Shown piece by piece: positions 5,658 through 11,855 of a stretch of 13,737 nt of DNA (position 1 is its first letter; each line of letters begins with the position of its first letter). The position numbers were made by a program, and so were the translations under genes. The stretch lies in NCBI GenBank assembly GCA_012523385.1, contig JAAYIO010000179.1:1-13737 (forward strand). The letters run 5' to 3'. A model generated the notes under the pieces. The model was not told the origin of the DNA. It ran no database searches and worked only from the letters and a program-made list of their open reading frames with translations. Source of the DNA: Methanomicrobiales archaeon. GTDB lineage: Archaea > Halobacteriota > Methanomicrobia > Methanomicrobiales > Methanomicrobiaceae.

Positions 5658-7481
5658 ATGGCTGAAAAGGATAAAATTCCGGCAGATACGGCGGATGAGG
5701 TTGATACATCGGGAGAACCGTTTGAGGAGACGGATGAGAGAATGCCGTCTGTTACGGTGGAACTCGTGGAAGGTGTGGGTATTGATGACCCTTCATCTTA
5801 TGAAGTTCTTGCGAATTCGGAGATTTCCGATGATATACCCGCACCTGCGTTGGTGGATACACTGACACCGGGGGCAGAAAAACCCCTCAGGGAAAGAAAG
5901 AAGCGGACCGGAATTCTCGCTGGCTTGTTACATCGGGGAGAGAGGACCGCTGACCCTTATTCTATGGATATCCACGGGTCACTTGTATCAGCAGAGGTTC
6001 CGGAAGGCTACGCCCTCACTGACCGTTACTGGATTACACCCGGCTGTTCTGAGGTGATGATCCTCAAAAACAATGTTACTCATCACAATGAGTATCATCT
6101 TTATGAACCGAAACTCACGGAATTTGAGTATGAAATTGTAGAACGCCTGCACGCAGATCTGCGTGATGTGCTCATTCTCACCGATGAGGAAGTGATGAGG
6201 GATCGGGAAGTGGTGCTTCGTTCAAAGGCCCTCGGCCTTTTGGATGATTATGGAGTCGCCCTCGACCCGCTGTCCTATTACCGGGTGATGTACTACATTA
6301 ACCGTAACTTCCTTGGCTGGGCCCGTCTCGAACCACTGATAATTGACTCGAATCTCGAGGATATCTCTTGTGACGGGGTTGACATTCCGATATATCTGTA
6401 TCATCGAAAATACCGGAATGTGAGGACGAATGTCTCTTTTGATGAAGAATCCCTCAACTCGCTTGCGATCCGACTCTCCCAACGGTCGGGTAAGCACATC
6501 TCTATATCAAACCCGATTCTGGACGCCACCCTCCCGGACGGGTCACGTCTGCAGCTCACCTATGGCCGTGAAGTGACGACCCGCGGAACATCGTTTACCA
6601 TCCGTAAATTCCGTGAAGAACCGTTCTCCCCGGTTGAACTGATGATGCGGGGCACCTTCCCGGCATCTGCGCTTGCCTACTTCTGGCTGGGCATCGAAAA
6701 CAACAAAAATATCCTCTTTGTGGGCGGAACGGCATCGGGAAAGACCACCTCCCTGAATGCGGTCTCCCTCTTTCTTCCGCAACTCTCAAAGGTCGTTTCT
6801 ATCGAAGATACTCGTGAGATTACCCTCTACCACGAGAACTGGATCGCATCTGTCACCCGGGATGCGATTACCGATACCTCGTCATCAAAGATCGATATGT
6901 TTGACCTTTTGAAAGCGGCGATGCGCCAGCGGCCGGAGTATATCATCGTGGGTGAGGTTCGTGGCAATGAGGCGCAGACACTTTTCCAGGCGATGAACAC
7001 CGGTCATACCACCTTCTCGACCATGCATGCGAATGATGTGGACTCTGCCATTCACCGGCTCGAAAATCAGCCCCTTAATGTGCCGCGGAATATGGTGCAG
7101 GCGCTTAATATCGTGAGCATTCAGGCCCTTACCTACATTGGGCGTGATCGGGTCCGGAGATCCACCGAGATAGTTGAAATTGCGGGCATTGACCCTGGCA
7201 CCGGGAATCTCCGCGTGAACACGGTCTTTTCGTATGACCCCGTCAGGGACACATTCTCCTACAGCGGCCGTTCGGTTGTGTATGGTTCCATCATGGAACA
7301 GCGTGGCTGGACGTATGATGCCCTTATGCGAGAGGTAAATCGTCGCATTACGGTTCTCAATGCAATGAAAGACCAGCAGATCATCGATTATATTGTCGTT
7401 TCGCGCATCCTGCGGGCTTATGATATCGATGCTGACGCGGTAATGGCCTCGATAGACGATTTGACTCAGGCATTGATATGA
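5658..7481 (+). CDS. Type II/IV secretion-system motor ATPase, ArlI/FlaI-like
   Basis: Hexameric secretion ATPase (PilB/VirB11/ArlI superfamily) expected to power filament assembly, and perhaps rotation, at the cytoplasmic face. I use ATG 5658 (607 residues). An extension to ATG 5583 would add 25 unlike residues and begins inside a TATA box. Residues 1-about 100 form an acidic, low-order tail, then an N-domain with LIIDSNLEDISCDGVDIPIY, typical of archaeal members. Motor motifs: Walker A GGTASGKTT (Lys362), Asp-box VVSIEDTREI (Glu383), Walker B IIVGEVRG (Glu433) and His-box GHTTFSTMHAND (His450, His457). All catalytic residues are present. It overlaps the platform gene by ATGA. It is somewhat longer than archaellum ArlI (about 550), so it may be a paralogue serving a pilus. 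Function as an archaellum versus another pilus is not settled by sequence. Confidence 0.88.
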   Translation: MAEKDKIPADTADEVDTSGEPFEETDERMPSVTVELVEGVGIDDPSSYEVLANSEISDDIPAPALVDTLTPGAEKPLRERKKRTGILAGLLHRGERTADPYSMDIHGSLVSAEVPEGYALTDRYWITPGCSEVMILKNNVTHHNEYHLYEPKLTEFEYEIVERLHADLRDVLILTDEEVMRDREVVLRSKALGLLDDYGVALDPLSYYRVMYYINRNFLGWARLEPLIIDSNLEDISCDGVDIPIYLYHRKYRNVRTNVSFDEESLNSLAIRLSQRSGKHISISNPILDATLPDGSRLQLTYGREVTTRGTSFTIRKFREEPFSPVELMMRGTFPASALAYFWLGIENNKNILFVGGTASGKTTSLNAVSLFLPQLSKVVSIEDTREITLYHENWIASVTRDAITDTSSSKIDMFDLLKAAMRQRPEYIIVGEVRGNEAQTLFQAMNTGHTTFSTMHANDVDSAIHRLENQPLNVPRNMVQALNIVSIQALTYIGRDRVRRSTEIVEIAGIDPGTGNLRVNTVFSYDPVRDTFSYSGRSVVYGSIMEQRGWTYDALMREVNRRITVLNAMKDQQIIDYIVVSRILRAYDIDADAVMASIDDLTQALI

Positions 7482-9415
7482 TCATAGACAGGTATACAAA
7501 ATGGGCCATTGGGCGGCGCCCCGGGAAGTATCAGTCTGTACGTCAGGATCTCCTCTCCGCACGCACCGGGCTTACCATTGAGCAGTATCTCACGTACTGC
7601 GTGCTCTTCTCTGTCACCTTCGGGGTGGTTCTTGGCATCATCGGTTACCTGATTGCGATGATGCTCTTTTTACCTGAACTGCACTTCAATATCTTCAATA
7701 TATTTGGGACCGCGATACCTGATCTCACCATACCCCAGACCACTCTGCCTGAGACAACGCAGCGCATTATTATAGGCGTGGTTTTTTTCATCGCGAGCAC
7801 GCTTATCATCTACCAGCTGGCGCTCCGCTATCCTAAAATGATGAAGGATAACCGGGCTGTCCGGATTAATATGACCCTGCACAATGGTGTCAGCTATATG
7901 TATGCCATGCGTCGGGGCGGGGCAGAAATTTATCCGATATTCAAATCTCTCTCTGAAAACGCGGATATCTATGGTGAGGTGGCGTATGAATGCCGACAGG
8001 TGGTGCGGGACACCGAGTATTTCGGGCATGATGTGGTAAATGCCATCCGAAATCTCTCTCTTACAACGCCTTCAGAGAAAATGAAGGACTTCCTCGAGGA
8101 CTTAGTCTCCATTATTGAGTCCGGAGGGAACGTGGGGAATTTCCTTGGGTCTCGTGTGCGGGTCTACCAGGACGATGCCCTGTTCCAACAGAAGCAGTTT
8201 TTGTCCACGCTCCAGCTTGTGGCCGAATCCTATGTCACCCTCTTTGTGGCGGGTCCGCTCTTTTTGATCATCATCATGGTGGTGGTTGGTCTGATGGGGA
8301 CGACATCTCTTGTCCAGATGTCCGCGGTTATTTATGGGTTGATTCCCATCGGATCTCTCATCTTCATCATCTTTGTGGATATGATCTCTTTGCACACGGA
8401 TGAAGTGAGGCGGGTAACTCGTCGGGTCGTGCTCCGTGAATATCGGGATATTGAAGTGGTAAAACAGGAGGGTGATGAAGGTCTCTTCTCCCTCTTATAT
8501 CGCAATGACCGCTGGAAGAAATTCCGCGAGTTTGTCCGCCATCCCCTTGCGTGGTTTATGGATGATGTGAACCGGACTTTTTATGTCACGGTTCCCCTGA
8601 TGATCTGCTATCTCGTCTTTGTGTACCTGGCGGTGCCACAGTATCCGGACTTTGAGCTTTACCTGAATGTAATTGACGATCATCTGATCATTGCCACCCT
8701 TATTGTTATGGTGCCTTTTGCCGTTCTCTTTGAATTATGGAGGCGAAAGGTGCGCGGGATTGAGGAGAGCATCCCGGAGTTCCTTTCCCGTCTCTCGGGC
8801 ATTAATCGGGTTGGGCTGACAATGGCCCGGGCTATTGCGGTACTGGAAAAGACCAATCTTGGGATGATCTCCTATGAAATACATAGGATAAAACGCGATC
8901 TTGACTGGGGTGGGCTCTTCTCTGATGCCCTCGTCCGCTTTGAACATCGGGTGCAGACGGCGGCCATCGCCCGAAATGTGACACTGATAACAAAGGCAAA
9001 TGAGATGACGGGGGATATTGCAGAAATTCTCTCGATTGCAGCAAACGATGCGAGGATGTATGAAACCCTGAAGCGTGAACGCCTCGCTGAAATGATCATC
9101 TACATCATCGTGATCTACCTCGCCTTTGGTGTTTTTCTCTTCGTCGTTGTCGTATTAGACTGGAATTTCCTTTCCATTCTGAGAGATATGGCAACAGGTG
9201 GTGGCCTTGAATCGGTGCCCTCATCCATGATGAGTATCGCTCAGGGGGATACTCTGACTGCCATTTCACGTCTCCTCTTCCATGCCTGTCTTATCAGTGC
9301 CGTCTTCTCCGGTCTGATTGCCGGGCAGATGGGTGAGGGTTCGGTAAAGGCAGGGGTGAAACACGCGGTGATCATGCTCGCGATTACACTCATCGTATAT
9401 AATCTGGCATTCTGA
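7478..9415 (+). CDS. Type II secretion F-family platform protein, ArlJ/TadC-like, nine predicted TM segments
   Basis: Membrane platform on which the motor ATPase acts to insert pilin subunits. The 645 residues hold two T2SSF-type cytoplasmic helical domains. Hydrophobic segments are near residues 37-65, 96-117, 251-273, 281-303, 368-387, 402-420, 538-560, 598-617 and 629-645. Domain one spans about 118-250, with SGGNVGNFLG near 215-224. Domain two spans about 425-535, with IPEFLSRLSGINRVGLTMARAI at its start and TGDIAEILSIAANDA near 511-525; such IPEFL and G-(N/D)-(V/I) elements recur in archaeal FlaJ/TadC proteins. Two F domains in one chain with about nine TM helices is the archaeal arrangement. 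It is longer than usual ArlJ (about 550-570). The start overlaps the upstream ATPase stop (ATGA), and 13 bases separate its end from the pilin gene. Confidence 0.85.
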   Translation: MIIDRYTKWAIGRRPGKYQSVRQDLLSARTGLTIEQYLTYCVLFSVTFGVVLGIIGYLIAMMLFLPELHFNIFNIFGTAIPDLTIPQTTLPETTQRIIIGVVFFIASTLIIYQLALRYPKMMKDNRAVRINMTLHNGVSYMYAMRRGGAEIYPIFKSLSENADIYGEVAYECRQVVRDTEYFGHDVVNAIRNLSLTTPSEKMKDFLEDLVSIIESGGNVGNFLGSRVRVYQDDALFQQKQFLSTLQLVAESYVTLFVAGPLFLIIIMVVVGLMGTTSLVQMSAVIYGLIPIGSLIFIIFVDMISLHTDEVRRVTRRVVLREYRDIEVVKQEGDEGLFSLLYRNDRWKKFREFVRHPLAWFMDDVNRTFYVTVPLMICYLVFVYLAVPQYPDFELYLNVIDDHLIIATLIVMVPFAVLFELWRRKVRGIEESIPEFLSRLSGINRVGLTMARAIAVLEKTNLGMISYEIHRIKRDLDWGGLFSDALVRFEHRVQTAAIARNVTLITKANEMTGDIAEILSIAANDARMYETLKRERLAEMIIYIIVIYLAFGVFLFVVVVLDWNFLSILRDMATGGGLESVPSSMMSIAQGDTLTAISRLLFHACLISAVFSGLIAGQMGEGSVKAGVKHAVIMLAITLIVYNLAF

Positions 9416-9428
9416 CGGGCAGGAAATA

Positions 9429-10016
9429 ATGGAACGGAGCATAAAAACGGATGAAGAGGGGATGGTGGGCATTGAGGTGGCCATCATTCTGATAACAGCC
9501 ATTGTGGCAGCATCAGTCCTTTCTCTGGCCATTCTGCACCTCGGGGATTTTTCGGCAGAAAAGACACGTGCCGTTGCACAGGGGGGTATTGGGCAGGTGG
9601 GAACATCGATCTCCACCGTGGGCCCCCTCCTCGGGGTTGAGCGTGGTGGAAGTCTGGGAGCGTTCCGGGTGACCTTTGCCATCCCCGCCGGGAGTCGGAT
9701 GGTTGACTTCACTGCGTTGCGGATATCTGTGGCAACACCGGATGCCATCAATGTAATTCCGGCCGCAGATCCACTTATACAAGGCTCTCCTGAAGCTGGC
9801 ACATGGTCCATCATCCGGCAGATGCCCGATTCGCCAGAGAACGATCTCTTTTTAGAAAACAACGAACGGTTCACGGTTGAGGTTTCCCTTCCGATTGGAC
9901 AGGAAGTACCCGTGAAAGGGGAATATGTGCTCTCGATCATTCTTTCTGAGGGAGGGGTCTGGAAAAAATCCGGCGTTGCACCCTCCAAGACCGATCCACT
10001 GATGATTCTTTCGTGA
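9429..10016 (+). CDS. Archaellin/type IV pilin-like filament subunit
   Basis: A 195-residue precursor with a class III signal peptide. A short polar leader ends in TDEEG; predicted cleavage by an archaeal prepilin peptidase follows Gly11. The mature protein begins MVGIEVAIIL, placing a glutamate at mature position 5, the conserved type IV pilin residue. Hydrophobic residues 13-38 are followed by a short polar linker (DFSAEKTRAV), as in archaellins of methanogens (GLEAAIVLIA-type). The remainder, with alternating hydrophobic stretches and many Gly/Pro/Thr, looks like a beta-rich head domain. AGGA at 9421-9424 precedes the ATG. It follows the platform gene by 13 bases, so ATPase, platform and subunit form one operon. 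The residues before the cleavage site are acidic, whereas many archaellins have Lys or Arg there. It could be a true archaellin, a pilin, or a minor subunit; a single subunit gene is visible. Confidence 0.8.
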   Translation: MERSIKTDEEGMVGIEVAIILITAIVAASVLSLAILHLGDFSAEKTRAVAQGGIGQVGTSISTVGPLLGVERGGSLGAFRVTFAIPAGSRMVDFTALRISVATPDAINVIPAADPLIQGSPEAGTWSIIRQMPDSPENDLFLENNERFTVEVSLPIGQEVPVKGEYVLSIILSEGGVWKKSGVAPSKTDPLMILS

Positions 10017-10041
10017 TCGGTGCAAACGCGTGGAATCATCA

Positions 10042-10052
10042 AACTTATATCT
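10042..10052 (+). promoter_or_regulatory. Candidate TATA box before the zinc-ribbon gene
   Basis: aacttatatct is an A/T-rich box ending about 33 bases before ATG 10085. A start about 25 bases downstream would leave a leader of roughly 10-15 bases carrying GGTGAT (10074-10079), a usable ribosome-binding site. This suggests the zinc-ribbon pair has its own promoter separate from the pilin operon. Confidence 0.45.
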
Positions 10053-10084
10053 CTCGATGCTGTAAGAGAATCTGGTGATATAAG

Positions 10085-10237
10085 ATGTGTTCAACAGGCG
10101 GTCCCATCGATATAGAATTCGATGAGGGACTCAAAGGAAAAAAATATCGTTGCAATGACTGTGGCGCAGTATTTGAGGCGGTTGGGCGTCATCCGGTCTG
10201 CCCCTCGTGTGAATCTGAAAATGTGACGGCAGTATGA
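10085..10237 (+). CDS. Small zinc-ribbon protein (50 aa)
   Basis: A 50-residue protein beginning MCSTGGPIDI. It contains YRCNDCGAVF and HPVCPSCES, giving two CxxC knuckles (Cys23/Cys26 and Cys39/Cys42) that should form one zinc ribbon of rubredoxin/rubrerythrin-like spacing. No other domain is visible. GGTGAT at 10074-10079 supports the ATG. Its stop overlaps the next start (ATGA), so it is translationally coupled to the following unknown gene. It may be a metal- or nucleic-acid-binding accessory of that gene; the function is unknown. Confidence 0.8.
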   Translation: MCSTGGPIDIEFDEGLKGKKYRCNDCGAVFEAVGRHPVCPSCESENVTAV

Positions 10238-10707
10238 ACATTCCCCTCTCCTGCGGGTATCTTCTCATTCGGGGGGGTGCCTCTTTTTTTCTGATTGCAC
10301 GATCCCCGGATACCTTTGCCCTGCCTCTCCAGACGTTTGATGGAGAGGTGTTTCAGGGTGTGCATCGCGGGGACCTGATTGTCGTGTCAGCGCCGGAAGG
10401 CGGTGACCCTGAACAGGCACGGATGCTCTGTGAGCTGGTGCGTACATATCGTCAGCCACTTGTAGTGCTTCCTAAAGGGCATCCGGGTTCGGCCCGTCTG
10501 AGGATGGTACTCTCGGTCGCTTCTTGTATTATGCCACGGACGGATATTGTCCGGGGCACCCATCCGGAACAGGACGTTATCTGTTCATCGGGGGAGCTCG
10601 CGAGTCTGGGGATGGCAGCTTTTGGCAGGTATGTCCGCCTCTCGGGGTTTGATCCGGGGCGGATGGCGTTTTTTCTGTATCCGCCTGGGTCGCTTTCTGC
10701 ACGGTGA
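10234..10707 (+). CDS. Uncharacterised 157-residue protein with HPGS and RGTHPEQD motifs
   Basis: I do not recognise a characterised family. The protein appears soluble: the stretch at residues 16-23 is short and no signal peptide or TM segment is convincing. It alternates hydrophobic strands and helices (GDLIVVSAPEGGD, QARMLCELVRTYRQPLVVLPKGHPGS), suggesting an alpha/beta fold. Distinctive motifs are LPKGHPGSARLRMVLS (residues 79-94) and DIVRGTHPEQDVICSSGEL (103-121). The His/Glu/Cys content of the second could bind metal or form an active site, but this is inference. It starts inside the stop of the zinc-ribbon gene (ATGA). Codon use is like its neighbours and there is no sign of decay. Confidence that it is a real gene is good; no function is assigned. 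Confidence 0.7.
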   Translation: MNIPLSCGYLLIRGGASFFLIARSPDTFALPLQTFDGEVFQGVHRGDLIVVSAPEGGDPEQARMLCELVRTYRQPLVVLPKGHPGSARLRMVLSVASCIMPRTDIVRGTHPEQDVICSSGELASLGMAAFGRYVRLSGFDPGRMAFFLYPPGSLSAR

Positions 10708-10790
10708 ACAGGCAAACAAGGCGGTTGTGCGGGGGTGTGTGATGCACTGAAGGAAACGGTTAAACTACTCTGGCATCAACACAATTGACA

Positions 10791-10797
10791 GGAGAGG
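10791..10797 (+). promoter_or_regulatory. Strong ribosome-binding site of the lipoprotein gene
   Basis: GGAGAGG lies seven bases before ATG 10805 and fixes that start rather than the ATG at 10811. A possible TATA-like ggttaaac occurs at 10758-10765, which would place transcription initiation near 10788; this promoter is weakly supported. Confidence 0.5.
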
Positions 10798-10804
10798 TTA
10801 ACTG

Positions 10805-11299
10805 ATGAATATGAAAATTGCTGCTATCTGTGTTGCATTTGTTCTGTGTATCTGCTGTCTGTGCTGTGGTTGCATGGATGCAGAGGAGAAGGAGACAGAT
10901 ATATCGCTGGTGGTCGTTACCGCAGAGCCGACGCTTGTTGCTGATATGACCTATTTGAATGGGGGATGGCTTGTCTGTTTAGAGGAGAGTGTTCCAATCG
11001 GGGGGCTTGAGGGGTTCGAGTCGTTTAAACCAAACAAAAACGGGAAACTATTTCAGAATCTCCGGGTTGAAGTTAAGTCTGACGGTCTTTTGACCCTGTT
11101 GTTCCTGACGCCCGATGAGCTAATGAAATTCGAAAATAAAACAATGAGGGCAGCGGGAAATTATAATCTGGTTGCGCGGTATGATGACGTGACGTCCGGG
11201 ACATACACTCAGATCGGTAGCGAGGACCTCAAGATTGCTCTGATAAATGAGGAAAAACGGCCCGTTACGGCGAAGGTGAGTATCTGGTATCATACCTGA
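10805..11299 (+). CDS. Small predicted lipoprotein with cysteine-rich signal peptide
   Basis: A 164-residue exported protein of unknown function. The N-terminus MNMKIAAICVAFV is a signal peptide with one lysine and a hydrophobic core. It continues CICCLCCGCMDAEE, giving seven cysteines within residues 9-23. CCGC followed by acidic residues fits a lipobox with Cys23 as the likely lipid-modified residue. The mature part looks like a small beta-rich domain (FQNLRVEVKSDGLLTLLFL, GNYNLVARYDDVTSGTYTQIG) with no catalytic motif. The run KFENKTM holds one N-glycosylation sequon. Upstream GGAGAGG supports the start. It stands alone between the zinc-ribbon pair and the ATP synthase operon and has a poly-T tract downstream. 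Anchoring on the outer face of the membrane is inferred. Confidence 0.72.
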   Translation: MNMKIAAICVAFVLCICCLCCGCMDAEEKETDISLVVVTAEPTLVADMTYLNGGWLVCLEESVPIGGLEGFESFKPNKNGKLFQNLRVEVKSDGLLTLLFLTPDELMKFENKTMRAAGNYNLVARYDDVTSGTYTQIGSEDLKIALINEEKRPVTAKVSIWYHT

Positions 11300-11531
11300 A
11301 TAAAAGAGACGTTCCTGTCTGAATATGACCGGCAGGAAAACGCTCTTCTTCTGGTACCAAACACCTTTCAATACCTGTGGGAGTATTATCCCGATTTTCT
11401 TTTTTTTTGGAAACAGACTTTTTCTGAATGTTTTTTCCGATGATGGCACCATTCTGGTCTGCGCTGAAAATAACAACCATTAATACACTTCCTTTTCATG
11501 AGTTATTGTGTTGCCGTGAGAGGAGGGATGG
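11300..11531. other. Intergenic region between the lipoprotein gene and the ATP synthase operon
   Basis: This 232-base gap holds the terminator region just described, then A/T-rich DNA with a possible TATA box (ttaatac, 11480-11486) that would direct transcription from about 11510. GGAGG at 11522-11526 is the ribosome-binding site of ahaH. A 52-codon open frame (11325-11483) runs through the poly-T tract and is probably not a gene. No RNA gene was seen. Confidence 0.5.
11312..11408 (+). terminator. Hairpin plus poly-T terminator region after the lipoprotein gene
   Basis: TTCCTGTC (11312-11319) and GGCAGGAA (11331-11338) can form an 8-bp stem with one G-U pair, just after the lipoprotein stop. 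A strong T-rich tract, tttt-c-ttttttttt, follows at about 11395-11408. The T tract is the likelier archaeal termination signal; the hairpin may add or protect the 3' end. Confidence 0.5.
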
Positions 11532-11855
11532 ATGAAGACTGAGGTCTTACAGAGCATCAAAAAGACAGAAGAAGAAAGCAAATCTATGATTCTGGCTGCG
11601 CGTGAGCAGAAAACCAAAATGTTGCTCGATGCGCGTATCGAAGCCGAAAATCTGATTGCCAAAGAAACTGAAGGTGCTGAAGAGTACAAAGCCAAGCGAA
11701 TTTCTGACGCGCACGCCAAGGCTAAGAAGCAGAGTGCTGTTATCATCGCAGATGGTGAAACAAAAGCTGCGTCTGTGCGGGCAAATTCGAGAAAAAACCT
11801 TGAAAAAGCGGTTGACCAGCTCGTGAACCATTTCAAGGTGAGGCTCAATGTTTGA
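11532..11855 (+). CDS. ahaH: A-type ATP synthase subunit H
   Basis: Peripheral stalk subunit of the archaeal A1Ao ATP synthase, pairing with subunit E to link the catalytic head to the membrane motor. The 107 residues are almost wholly charged and helical: MKTEVLQSIKKTEEESKSM, then repeated Ala/Glu/Lys-rich heptads (LLDARIEAENLIAKETEGAEEYKAKRI is interior and lacks Pro and Trp). This long coiled coil is typical of subunit H, and the length matches the family (about 100-110). GGAGG at 11522-11526 is five bases upstream. An earlier ATG at 11528 is out of frame and stops quickly. The gene overlaps the following subunit I gene by eight bases. Gene order H-I is the known beginning of methanogen aha operons, which raises confidence despite the low-complexity sequence. 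Confidence 0.88.
   Translation: MKTEVLQSIKKTEEESKSMILAAREQKTKMLLDARIEAENLIAKETEGAEEYKAKRISDAHAKAKKQSAVIIADGETKAASVRANSRKNLEKAVDQLVNHFKVRLNV

Noticed and set aside
11325..11483. 52-codon plus-strand frame after the lipoprotein gene
   Set aside because: It passes through the poly-T terminator (giving a Phe run), has no ribosome-binding site and no recognisable motif.
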